DNA of 64,000 bases, from positions 121,880 through 185,879 of the forward strand of contig NZ_QFRJ01000008.1 in assembly GCF_003143775.1 (NCBI RefSeq), in the 5' to 3' direction. Below the pieces are notes generated by a model, which made no database searches, was not told the origin of the DNA, and saw nothing but the letters and a program-made list of their open reading frames with translations. Position numbers and translations under genes: made by a program. The DNA is from Brumimicrobium oceani. GTDB taxonomy: Bacteria; Bacteroidota; Bacteroidia; Flavobacteriales_D; Crocinitomicaceae. Shown piece after piece: positions 44,349 through 51,929 of this stretch; positions within the stretch are counted from its first letter, which is position 1, and the number at the start of each line of letters is the position of its first letter.

Positions 44349-44549
44349 ATGTCAGAGACAGTAAATGTAAAAGATGAGTTGATCGTAGAGCTTAAGAAAA
44401 AGAAAAGGCCAAAATTTAAGGCTGGGTCAGAGCTGGCAGGCTCCGTAAACCGAATGGCTGTAGATTGGGACAATGAATTGGATGAAGATGAAAATTCAGA
44501 AACTCTAACGGTTTCAATTCACTTGACCTCCGAGCCGGGTGAAGATTAA
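44349..44549 (+). CDS. Small acidic protein of the unknown module
   Basis: Encodes 66 aa. The first 25 residues are lysine-rich (LKKKKRPKFKAGSE), the rest strongly acidic (DWDNELDEDENSETL). No membrane segment and no recognised motif. It lies between the 81-aa membrane protein and the frameshifted small protein, same strand, spaced about 85 bp. Confidence 0.4.
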   Translation: MSETVNVKDELIVELKKKKRPKFKAGSELAGSVNRMAVDWDNELDEDENSETLTVSIHLTSEPGED

Positions 44550-44634
44550 ACTTTAGTAGTTTTAAAACAAGGTTTAAGCCACCAAGCAGTAATGCCTGGT
44601 GGCTATTGTTTTTCATAAAATAAAACGTAATAAA

Positions 44635-44816
44635 ATGGAACATACAAATGATAATACAACGTTGATAGGAACACTATCAGGAACTATTTTGAGTATTATA
44701 GCCACCTTTGATTTACAAGATATTGTAAGACAATAATTCTGGCCGCAGTGGGTGCAACGGTTAGTTTTTTGGTGAGTAGAGGGTTGAAGTGGATTTGGGG
44801 GAAGTGGAGGAAGTAG
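44635..44816 (+). pseudogene. Small membrane protein, interrupted by a -1 frameshift
   Basis: ATG at 44635 opens MEHTNDNTTLIGTLSGTILS ... LQDIV and then hits TAA at about 44734. In the -1 frame the sequence continues without a gap as TIILAAVGATVSFLVSRG ... KWIWGKWRK to the TAG at 44814. Together the two parts look like one ~60-aa protein with two membrane helices and a basic tail, so one base was lost or the frame is shifted deliberately. The slip region is GTAAGACAATAATTCTGG. No classical X XXY YYZ heptamer is seen, so a mutation is more likely. Confidence 0.5.
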
Positions 44817-44927
44817 TTGAAAGTATAGGGAAATTTTATATATTGCAGGAAATAACCACCACCAAATGGTATACAAAGCTAACAAACAGTTGTTGAGTTT
44901 GAAGTCTGATGGTAGGGCTATAAGTAA

Positions 44928-44938
44928 GTTAGCGGTCA
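44928..44938 (+). other. Cassette boundary word upstream of the acetyltransferase gene
   Basis: GTTAGCGGTCA here is repeated exactly at 45647-45657. It marks the left border of the GNAT cassette-like unit; about 40 bp later the ATG follows. To its left GCTAAC at about 44880 may be the partner half of an earlier, decayed site. Confidence 0.5.
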
Positions 44939-44978
44939 GCTTATAGAACGACACCGAACAAAAGAAAGTCTTGACAAA

Positions 44979-45527
44979 ATGAAAACATTTATAGAAACAG
45001 AACGACTAATTTTAAGAGAATTAGAATATACAGACGAAAATGACCTTTTTGAAATGGATTCTGACCCAGAAGTTCATTTGTTTATCGAAAACAATCCTGT
45101 GAAATCAATTGACGAAATAACAAAAGCCATTGAAATGCTTAAAAAGCAATACAAGGAAAATGGAATTGCTCGTTGGGCTGTTGTTGACAAATTGACAAAC
45201 GAATGTGTTGGTTGGTCGGGACTAAAATACTTTAACCAGCCATTAAACAATCACAATGATTTTTACGAACTTGGATACAGATTTAAGAAAAAACATTGGG
45301 GAAAAGGTTTTGCGACTGAATCTTCAATCGCAATATTAGACTATGGATTTAAGAACTTAAACATTGACAAAGTTTTTGCAATAACAGACCCTAAAAACGT
45401 AAATTCAAAAAATGTTTTGACTAAATTGGGTTTTGACTTTAAAGAAATTTTCGATTATCAAGGAGACTTAACAGACTGGTTTGAATTAGAAAAAACAACT
45501 TGGGAGAACAAAAAGCCGAACCGCTAA
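44979..45527 (+). CDS. GNAT-family N-acetyltransferase (RimJ/RimL type)
   Basis: Encodes 182 aa: ETERLILRELEYTDENDLFEM start, YELGYRFKKKHWGKGFATES acetyl-CoA-binding region (motif A, about 96-115), and FAITDPKNVNSKNVLTKLGF (about 130-149). The fold acetylates amino groups of small molecules, ribosomal proteins or antibiotics; substrate unknown. Its stop codon TAA (45525-45527) lies inside the CCGCTAAC border of the attC-like site, and the gene alone fills one cassette-like unit, as is typical for integron cassettes. Confidence 0.88.
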   Translation: MKTFIETERLILRELEYTDENDLFEMDSDPEVHLFIENNPVKSIDEITKAIEMLKKQYKENGIARWAVVDKLTNECVGWSGLKYFNQPLNNHNDFYELGYRFKKKHWGKGFATESSIAILDYGFKNLNIDKVFAITDPKNVNSKNVLTKLGFDFKEIFDYQGDLTDWFELEKTTWENKKPNR

Positions 45528-45657
45528 CAAGGTATTGGCGTAATGGCGGGTGAAGTGCTTCGATTGAACATTTGTGCAAGGTTCAAGTTTTGTGCTTCGA
45601 TTGAACTTTTGTGCTAAAATTCCGCCACTACGCCAATACCCGAAACGTTAGCGGTCA
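45521..45657 (+). other. attC-like hairpin recombination site 1
   Basis: CCGCTAAC (45521-45528) pairs with GTTAGCGG (45647-45654). Inside, GGTATTGGCGTAATGGCGG (45531-45549) pairs with 45622-45640 over 19 bp with one mismatch. The ~72-base loop contains two copies of GTGCTTCGATTGAAC. The layout (outer R-type and inner L-type arms with unpaired spacer and large variable loop) is that of an integron attC site, though the outer words deviate from the RYYYAAC/GTTRRRY consensus. Confidence 0.55.
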
Positions 45658-45715
45658 GGCAATAAAATGACCCGAGAAACAAATCGGGTTATTTTTAAAA
45701 TATTGTATTTTAGCA

Positions 45716-45746
45716 TTTGCTTAAATAAACAAGTTGACTATTTTTG
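45716..45746 (+). promoter_or_regulatory. Complete Bacteroidetes promoter before the ArsR gene
   Basis: TTTG at 45716-45719 and TATTTTTG at 45739-45746 are 19 bp apart, matching the TTTG-N17-23-TAnnTTTG consensus. The ArsR ATG is at 45752, only five bases after the -7 element, so transcription should begin at or very near the ATG and the mRNA would be leaderless. Confidence 0.6.
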
Positions 45747-45751
45747 TGTTT

Positions 45752-46126
45752 ATGGAAAACAATTCTTGCATAAGACAACAAGCGGACATTAAACAAATCA
45801 ACCGTTGTAAAGACCGAGTTGCAGAACTCAACGGCTCGTTTGACTACTTATCGAACGGACTTGAATTGGCGGGTAACAACGTCAGACTGAAAATCCTGTT
45901 CCTGCTTTATGAAGAGAAACAACTTTGCGTTTGCGACCTGAGTGATGTTCTTGGAATGACCATTTCGGCAGTTTCTCAACACCTGCGAAAACTCAAAGAC
46001 CGAAAACTCATTGAAACAGAAAGGCAAGCACAGACCATTTTCTATTCGCTGACAAACGAATACAAAAACTTGCTTGAACCGTTTTTCATAATACTTGACG
46101 AAAACAAAATTTTGGAGACAATATGA
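45752..46126 (+). CDS. ArsR/SmtB-family metal-responsive repressor
   Basis: Encodes 124 aa from ATG 45752; an upstream TTG (45734) lies in the promoter and is rejected. Winged-helix fold with the metal-site motif EEKQLCVCDLSDVL (alpha-3 ELCVCDL type) and recognition helix SAVSQHLRKLKDRKLI. Such repressors leave DNA on binding As(III), Cd/Pb or Hg. It is the first gene of a three-gene metal unit and overlaps merTP by 4 bp (ATGA), so autoregulation is likely. Confidence 0.9.
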   Translation: MENNSCIRQQADIKQINRCKDRVAELNGSFDYLSNGLELAGNNVRLKILFLLYEEKQLCVCDLSDVLGMTISAVSQHLRKLKDRKLIETERQAQTIFYSLTNEYKNLLEPFFIILDENKILETI

Positions 46127-46722
46127 AAAAGGACAATAAACTAATCGGAGCAGGAATTTTAACGGCATTCGCTGCTTCTCTATGCTGTATTACACCAGTT
46201 TTGGCACTAATTGCAGGAACAAGCGGACTTGCTGCCTCTTTTTCGTGGCTTGAACCTTTCCGACCGTATTTAATTGGTTTGACAATTTTGGTTCTTGGTT
46301 TTGCTTGGTATCAAAAACTAAAACCGAAAAAGGAAATAGACTGTGATTGTGAAACTGATGAAAAGCCAAAATTCATTCAGAGTAAAAAGTTTTTAGGAAT
46401 TGTTACAGCATTCGCAATTGTAATGCTTGCCTTTCCTTACTATGCACATATTTTCTACCCTAAGACAGAAAAACAAGTAATAGTAGTTGACAAATCAAAT
46501 TTACAGACCGTTGAGTTTACTATCAGCGGAATGACTTGTGCAGGATGCGAAGAACACGTAAACCACGAAGTGAACAAACTTTCAGGAATAATCAAATCAA
46601 CTGCTTCATACGAGAATGGAAACGCAATCGTTGAATTTGACAACTCAAAAACTAACATAGCCGAAATCGAAACAGCAATTAACGGAACAGGATATTCAGT
46701 AAGAGACAAAAAGGAAAAATAA
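46123..46722 (+). CDS. MerTP-type mercuric ion transporter with C-terminal HMA domain
   Basis: Encodes 199 aa. The N-terminal part has three membrane helices with the vicinal cysteines SLCCITPVLAL (about 22-32, MerT-like) and a loop CDCETDEK (about 75-82). The last ~70 residues are a heavy-metal-associated domain with GMTCAGCEEHV, equivalent to MerP, fused to the transporter. It should carry Hg(II) inward for reduction, but no merA or merB is in the window, so uptake would be without reduction unless MerA lies elsewhere. The next gene starts two bases after its stop. Confidence 0.85.
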   Translation: MKKDNKLIGAGILTAFAASLCCITPVLALIAGTSGLAASFSWLEPFRPYLIGLTILVLGFAWYQKLKPKKEIDCDCETDEKPKFIQSKKFLGIVTAFAIVMLAFPYYAHIFYPKTEKQVIVVDKSNLQTVEFTISGMTCAGCEEHVNHEVNKLSGIIKSTASYENGNAIVEFDNSKTNIAEIETAINGTGYSVRDKKEK

Positions 46723-46723
46723 A

Positions 46724-46930
46724 ATGGAAATAAAATTGCAATCAACAATCACTTGCCCCAACTGCGGACACAAAAAAGAAGAAACAATGCCGACAGATGC
46801 TTGCCAATACTTTTACGAGTGCGAAAACTGCAAAACTGTATTGAAACCACAACAAGGAGACTGCTGTGTTTATTGCAGTTATGGGAGCGAGAAATGTCCA
46901 CCAATTCAACAAGACGAGAAATGTTGCTGA
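46724..46930 (+). CDS. GDCCVxC-domain small cysteine-rich protein
   Basis: Encodes 68 aa with nine or more cysteines: TITCPNCGHK, YFYECENCKTVLKPQQGDCC and VYCSYGSEKCPP. The GDCCVYC word identifies the GDCCVxC family, often found beside merT-like genes and thought to bind mercury or other thiophilic metals. It is the third gene of the ArsR-MerTP unit. Its stop is 20 bp before the next attC-like site. Confidence 0.85.
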   Translation: MEIKLQSTITCPNCGHKKEETMPTDACQYFYECENCKTVLKPQQGDCCVYCSYGSEKCPPIQQDEKCC

Positions 46931-46950
46931 CCGAAGAAAAAAAGCCCGAA

Positions 46951-47085
46951 CCGCTAACAATGTATATACAAAATAGGCGAAACAGTAGTAATATCAAGGC
47001 TTTCGGCTCGTGTCAAACTTGGTGCTTACCCGAAAGTTTAGTGCTTCGAAATCGCCTACTTGCCATATAAGAATCGTTACCCACA
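46951..47085 (+). other. attC-like hairpin recombination site 2
   Basis: It starts with the same CCGAACCGCTAACAA word as site 1. TGTATATACAAAATAGGCGA (46961-46980) pairs imperfectly with 47052-47072 (TCGCCTACTTGCCATATAAG), and CCGCTAAC faces GTTACC. The loop carries GTGCTTACCCGAAAG and GTGCTTCGAAA, again echoing the loop of site 1. Together the sites bracket the ArsR-MerTP-GDCCVxC unit. It is more degenerate than site 1. Confidence 0.45.
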
Positions 47086-47196
47086 AGCTAAAAAGCCAAC
47101 CGTACAAACAGCACATTTGGTTTTTTTGCAAACACGAAAGCCAACGCTGAAAAAACCAAAAGAGCTGTTTACAGCCAACGTACAGAAAACAGAAAA

Positions 47197-47607
47197 ATGC
47201 AGACAGAAGAAGAAATACTGAAAATAAAAAAAGTGAAGAACACTGCGGTTCGGACGGTAGTATTACGCCACCTTTTGGCTCAAGAAAAAGCACAATCGCT
47301 AAAAGACATTGAAAACGCATTGGCATACACGGACAGAAGTTCCATTTTTCGGACTTTAAAAACATTTGAAGAAAACAAAGTAATTCACAGTATTGAAGAC
47401 GGTTCGGGAATGACTAAATATGCTGTATGTGCTGAGGGTTGCAACTGCGAGCCAAAGGATTTACATTATCATTTTTATTGCACCAATTGTAGCAAAACGT
47501 TCTGTCTAGTTGACCTTCCTATCCCGCATATTAAATTACCGGAAAACTTCAAACTGCATCAAGCCAATATGGTCGTGAAAGGCTTGTGCGACAAATGCAA
47601 CAAGTAA
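47197..47607 (+). CDS. Fur/Zur-family metalloregulator
   Basis: Encodes 136 aa: winged helix (VRTVVLRHLLAQEK ... TDRSSIFRTLKTFEENKVIH) and metal-binding C-terminal part HYHFYCTNCSKTFCL and a closing LCDKCNK with paired cysteines for structural zinc. It likely senses zinc or another divalent metal and represses the adjacent receptor. Spacing to the TonB-receptor promoter is about 30 bp. It differs from iron Fur in length and in the CNCEP insertion. Confidence 0.85.
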   Translation: MQTEEEILKIKKVKNTAVRTVVLRHLLAQEKAQSLKDIENALAYTDRSSIFRTLKTFEENKVIHSIEDGSGMTKYAVCAEGCNCEPKDLHYHFYCTNCSKTFCLVDLPIPHIKLPENFKLHQANMVVKGLCDKCNK

Positions 47608-47638
47608 TGTTTGCAATCGAGTTGCGCTAATACCTAAA

Positions 47639-47646
47639 TATCTTTG
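47639..47646 (+). promoter_or_regulatory. Bacteroidetes-type -7 element for the TonB receptor gene
   Basis: TATCTTTG matches TAnnTTTG and lies 31 bp before the ATG at 47677. An in-frame TTG at 47644 sits inside this element, which rules it out as the start codon. Confidence 0.5.
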
Positions 47647-47676
47647 CACTATTCTTTACAAAAAAAAAGTAGGCAA

Positions 47677-49860
47677 ATGATAAGAACCATTTTAGCATTA
47701 ATTTTTTCAATCTTTTCAATTATTTCTTTTGCTCAGACGAGTGAAATCAAAATCTCTGTTCTTGATGCAGAAAATGACGAGTCGTTAATTGGAGCAACTG
47801 TTTATTTTGAAGAATTGAGAAAAGGGGCAGTTACAAATCTTGATGGAATTGCATCTTTCACCGAAATTCCAAGTGGAAGGTACCAAATTAGAATATCCTA
47901 TTTAGGCTTTCAGACAATCGAAACAACAATTGAAACTACTTCCGAAAAAACTTTTGAATTTAAATTAGAGTATGGAGGTGGAGATTTAGATGAAGTCGTA
48001 ATTCAATCATCTCGCAGCACAAGAACAGTTAAAAAGATTCCAACACGCATTGAGTTTATTGGAGCGGAAGAATTAGGCGAAAAAGCAGCAATGAACCCGA
48101 CCAATATTTCTATGGTTTTGCGAGAAAGCACAGGAATACAAATGCAACAAACCTCATTGAGTAGTGGAAATACAAATATCAGAATTCAAGGACTTGACGG
48201 TCGTTATACACAACTTTTAAGAGACGGATTTCCATTGTACAGTGGTTTTTCAAGTGGCTTGAGCATCCTACAAATCCCACCATTAGACCTAAGACAATTT
48301 GAAATTATCAAAGGAAGTGCATCTACCATTTATGGTGGCGGTGCAATTGCAGGATTGGTAAATATGGTTTCAAAAACACCAGATGAAGAACCCGAATTGG
48401 AAATTATGCTGACCCAAACACAAGCTTTGGGAAGTACAGGGAATATTTTCTACAGCAAACGCAATAAAAGATTTGGAGTGACACTTTATGGTTCAGGTCA
48501 TTACCAAAAACAGTTTGACCCTGACAATGACGAGTTTAGTAATATTCCGTTAACAAAATCTATTTCGCTTAACCCAAAACTATTTTATTATCCGTCTGAC
48601 AAAACCACATTTTGGCTTGGAATAAACGGCACGTATGATGACAGAACAGGTGGCGATATGACCGTTATCGAAAATGGGCAAAGTGGTATTCATCAATTCT
48701 CAGAAACGAATATCTCAAAACGCCTAAGTAGTCAGGCGGTTTATACAACTGAGTTTAATTCAAACAGTTCTTTAAATATTAAAAATAGTGTAGCCTTTTT
48801 TGATAGGAATTTAAGCTTGCCCAACTACGCTTTCAAAGGGACTCAAACTAACACATTTACAGAAGCATCCTACAATAAGGAAACAGCCAAGAGTAATTGG
48901 ATTTTTGGTACAAACCTATACACTACCCAGTTTGATGAAGATGATTCAAGTCCCATTCAAAGAGACCAAACAGACATTACTTATGGCTTGTTTGCAAACA
49001 ATATTTACGACCTTTCAGAACAATGGATTTTAGAAACAGGATTAAGAGCGGACTATGCACAAGATTGGGGCTTTTTCCCTTTGCCAAGAGTATCATTACT
49101 CTTTAAACCTGCAAATGGCTTTTCCAGTAGAATTGGCGGTGGTTTAGGTTATAAAATACCCGACATATTTACCGAAGAAGCGGCATTTAATAATTACAGA
49201 AACGTACTGCCTATTGATAAGAATAATCTTGAAGCAGAACGTTCTTATGGAGCAAATTTTGATATGAATTATACTACGATTCTATTCGATAAAATTTCTT
49301 TTTCAATCAACCAACTGTTCTACGTTACGGCAATCCAAAATGGACTATTGCTAAATAGCACCAACAATGGAAATCTACAATTTGAAAATGCAAAAGCTTC
49401 TATCCTAAGTAAAGGGACTGAAACAAATCTAAAATTTACTTACAAAGACTTTAGATGGTTCTTAAACTATGCCTTCATTGACACACGACTAAGCTATTTA
49501 CCAGAAAACCCGCAGAAGCCACTAACGGCAAGACACAATGCAGGAAGCATACTGATGTACGAATCAGAGAAATGGCGCATCGGTTACGAGACTTTTTACA
49601 CAGGAAAGCAAGTTTTATCCAATGGAGAGGAAACCAGAGACTTTATTACTATGGGTTTCTTGGTTATGCGAAACTTTAAATGGGTAACAACATATTTGAA
49701 CTTTGAAAATTTCACTAACATACGTCAAACCAATTTTTCACCGTTAGTTTTTCCACCACAGGATAGCCCAACATTAACAGAAATCTATGCACCTACTGAC
49801 GGTTTTATATTCAGTGTAGGAGTAATTATTAAACCAATTGGTAACAAAGACGAAGATTAA
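47677..49860 (+). CDS. TonB-dependent receptor with CarboxypepD_reg-like domain
   Basis: Encodes 727 aa. Signal peptide about 1-21 (SIISFAQ), then a carboxypeptidase-regulatory-like domain (about 22-95: LDAENDESLIGATVYFEE, GAVTNLDGIASF), the plug (VLRESTGIQMQQTSL, NIRIQGLDGRYTQLLRDG) and a 22-strand barrel ending ...DGFIFSVGVIIKP. It imports a metal complex or chelator across the outer membrane with TonB energy. It lies between the Fur-like regulator and the CDF-like gene, which begins at the next base, so metal uptake is likely. Confidence 0.9.
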   Translation: MIRTILALIFSIFSIISFAQTSEIKISVLDAENDESLIGATVYFEELRKGAVTNLDGIASFTEIPSGRYQIRISYLGFQTIETTIETTSEKTFEFKLEYGGGDLDEVVIQSSRSTRTVKKIPTRIEFIGAEELGEKAAMNPTNISMVLRESTGIQMQQTSLSSGNTNIRIQGLDGRYTQLLRDGFPLYSGFSSGLSILQIPPLDLRQFEIIKGSASTIYGGGAIAGLVNMVSKTPDEEPELEIMLTQTQALGSTGNIFYSKRNKRFGVTLYGSGHYQKQFDPDNDEFSNIPLTKSISLNPKLFYYPSDKTTFWLGINGTYDDRTGGDMTVIENGQSGIHQFSETNISKRLSSQAVYTTEFNSNSSLNIKNSVAFFDRNLSLPNYAFKGTQTNTFTEASYNKETAKSNWIFGTNLYTTQFDEDDSSPIQRDQTDITYGLFANNIYDLSEQWILETGLRADYAQDWGFFPLPRVSLLFKPANGFSSRIGGGLGYKIPDIFTEEAAFNNYRNVLPIDKNNLEAERSYGANFDMNYTTILFDKISFSINQLFYVTAIQNGLLLNSTNNGNLQFENAKASILSKGTETNLKFTYKDFRWFLNYAFIDTRLSYLPENPQKPLTARHNAGSILMYESEKWRIGYETFYTGKQVLSNGEETRDFITMGFLVMRNFKWVTTYLNFENFTNIRQTNFSPLVFPPQDSPTLTEIYAPTDGFIFSVGVIIKPIGNKDED

Positions 49861-50655
49861 ATGGAAAAAACACTATTTATAATTCCCAAGATGGACTGTC
49901 CATCCGAAGAAAATCTAATTCGAATGAATTTGGACGGAATTTCAAGTATTGCAAATTTGGATTTTGACATCCCGAACCGAAAACTAACCATATTTCATAA
50001 CGGACAAATAGAAGAAATTGAAAAATCCATTATTGACCTAAAATTAGGTGGAAAGAGAATATCAACAGTACAAACAGACCAAACCGATTTTAATGAGAAC
50101 GCAAGTCAAAAAAAACTGCTTTGGATTGTTCTTGCAATCAATTTTGCCTTTTTCGTTATCGAAATGACAACAGGCTTGATTTCTAAATCTATGGGACTTG
50201 TGGCAGATAGTTTGGATATGCTCGCTGACAGTTTCGTTTACGGAATCAGTTTATTTGCCGTTGGTGGTACGCTGACAAAGAAAAAACGGATTGCAAAACT
50301 TGCTGGATATTTTCAAATAACACTTGCGATTATCGGATTTGTAGAAGTTCTAAGAAGATTTTTCGGAGACGAGAAACTTCCCGATTTTTCAACAATGATT
50401 ATCGTTTCGATTTTTGCACTTATTGCGAACGGAATTTGTCTTTACATTTTGCAAAAGTCAAAAAGCAAAGAAGAAGCACATATGAAAGCAAGTATGATTT
50501 TTACATCAAATGACGTGATTATCAATTTAGGAGTAATAATTGCAGGGATTTTAGTGAATTGGTTAAGTTCTAATACACCCGATTTGATTATAGGAACAGT
50601 CGTTTTTGTATTGGTAATCCAGGGTGCTTTTAGAATATTGAAATTGAGTAAATAA
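49861..50655 (+). CDS. CDF-like cation transporter with N-terminal HMA-like domain
   Basis: Encodes 264 aa. Residues 1-75 form an HMA-like ferredoxin fold (KTLFIIPKMDCPSEENLI, with only one cysteine where HMA has CxxC). About five membrane helices follow, with the cation-diffusion-facilitator motif SMGLVADSLDMLADSFVYGI (paired Asp of helix 2) and ASMIFTSNDVIINLG (helix 5). The usual cytoplasmic C-terminal domain is missing. Metal specificity is not evident. The ATG directly follows the receptor stop. Confidence 0.82.
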   Translation: MEKTLFIIPKMDCPSEENLIRMNLDGISSIANLDFDIPNRKLTIFHNGQIEEIEKSIIDLKLGGKRISTVQTDQTDFNENASQKKLLWIVLAINFAFFVIEMTTGLISKSMGLVADSLDMLADSFVYGISLFAVGGTLTKKKRIAKLAGYFQITLAIIGFVEVLRRFFGDEKLPDFSTMIIVSIFALIANGICLYILQKSKSKEEAHMKASMIFTSNDVIINLGVIIAGILVNWLSSNTPDLIIGTVVFVLVIQGAFRILKLSK

Positions 50656-50776
50656 GCATGATTGCTTGTGAAATTTGATTATTACAACTTTAATTTGATT
50701 TTTTTTGTCTAAACATTATGATTTTAAGCCAATTAGTTGCTTTTAAAATGTTTAGTATTAACCTAATTTATAAGAT

Positions 50777-50926
50777 ATGCCAGTAAAACATAATCCAACA
50801 GGAGAGGTCCATAAAGGACAAAAAGGAGGTACAACAGGTTGTGGTGTGAATACTTCATTACATTCTGATCATTGGAGTAATTCAAGTGGAACAATTACAT
50901 GTGATAAAAACGGATGTAAAAATTAG
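50777..50926 (+). CDS. Small cysteine-containing protein (49 aa)
   Basis: A short frame MPVKHNPTGEVHKGQKGG TTGCGVNT...: with three cysteines in TTGCG, ITCDKNGCKN. I recall similar short proteins in other Flavobacteriia but know no role. No signal peptide. A clear terminator follows 37 bp downstream, which supports that this is a transcribed gene. It stands alone after the CDF gene. Confidence 0.5.
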   Translation: MPVKHNPTGEVHKGQKGGTTGCGVNTSLHSDHWSNSSGTITCDKNGCKN

Positions 50927-50962
50927 ATTGCCATCCACAAACTTCTAGAATTAAAATGTTAT

Positions 50963-51010
50963 AACACCCACAACGGATCCATTTTTGTTTTCCGTTGTGG
51001 GTGTTTTGTT
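50963..51010 (+). terminator. Rho-independent terminator after the 49-aa gene
   Basis: A 15-bp perfect stem (50963-50977 with 50991-51005, AACACCCACAACGGA paired with its complement) around a 13-base loop, followed by TTGTTTT. It closes the metal-transport block. Confidence 0.85.
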
Positions 51011-51360
51011 TTAATAAGCTTAAGAAATTAACCTCTCACAAAACTGATAAAGCCGTATAAATTTACTTCTTTCTGTTCCAGGTTCTGTTTCATTGATCTT
51101 CCGTTTAATTTTTTTCCATTTCTGCAGGGATTTCTTTCCTGGGCATTGATCTTAAAATGCTTTTTGTAACTGCTGGATTGATATGATACATGATATTTGA
51201 TTTTGTGTTCAATCCACCTCATCATTTTGAGATGGACCGAACGGATTTATAATTACTGTTTAATTAATTGGTGAACTAGAACTTGTCTTAATTGCTTTAG
51301 TGTGTTCTGGATTCGTTTGTAGTTCTCTTCCTGCTGCTCCAATTGCAAAAGTGGAACGAT

Positions 51361-51406
51361 AAAAACAAGCCCGGAGTGAAACGGAGCTTTGTATAGGCTT
51401 GTTTTT
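51361..51406. terminator. Hairpin in the non-coding stretch before hsdR
   Basis: AAAAACAAGCC (51361-51371) pairs with GGCTTGTTTTT (51396-51406), 11 bp, A-rich on one side and T-rich on the other, so it could end transcription on either strand. The surrounding 51011-51929 region has no convincing gene: two short minus-strand frames (51028-51225, 51260-51460) look like relics. The sequence resembles material I recall at borders of Bacteroidetes mobile elements, but that is not firm. Confidence 0.5.
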
Positions 51407-51548
51407 ATATTTTTTGAGCAGGGAGGTGGTGATGATTGAAGACCTTATTTCCTGTTCCAATCAATCTTTAGTTGGAACCAATTTATGCGAAGCAAGAACC
51501 AAAAAATCGTCAGTTGTTGATTGCGAAGCTATTGATTTTAGTATTAAA

Positions 51549-51571
51549 TCACGAGATAAAATCTCGCGATA
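51549..51571. repeat. REP-like hairpin core, third locus
   Basis: CGAGAT (51552-51557), AAA, ATCTCG (51561-51566) repeats the core of the hairpins at 21399 and 24267 in reverse orientation with a changed loop, flanked by TCA/CGA. It supports a dispersed family of this palindrome. Confidence 0.5.
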
Positions 51572-51929
51572 GCCTTCCGTTTTTCTTTAATTAAACGAAG
51601 GGATAAAGTTTTTCTTTAATGCAATACTTGGTTTGAAAAGTAATGCCACGCCCCGTGGGAAACGGATAGCTTTTTGAACTGTTTTGCACAGGAACACACT
51701 ATAACAAAGCGACCTTGGAATGCTCTTGTAATAGTGTTGTTTCCGTAGCAAAAACAGGAGAAAACTAGGAGGAGTAGACGGATTAGGCGCATGAAGAGGA
51801 ATGATAGTTATTGCACAAATCTACGGTAGTTTTGAATATTTACCGTTGTTTTGAGGAATATGATGGAAAAATTGTCCTATAAAAATGGGTGTATTCTCAC
51901 GAAATATTATAAGAAATAAGCTGATTCGC

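Noticed and set aside
51028..51460. Two minus-strand genes of 65 and 66 aa
   Set aside because: Composition is not protein-like, they have no coupling or ribosome sites, and lie around hairpins in a degenerate region; noted only as relics.
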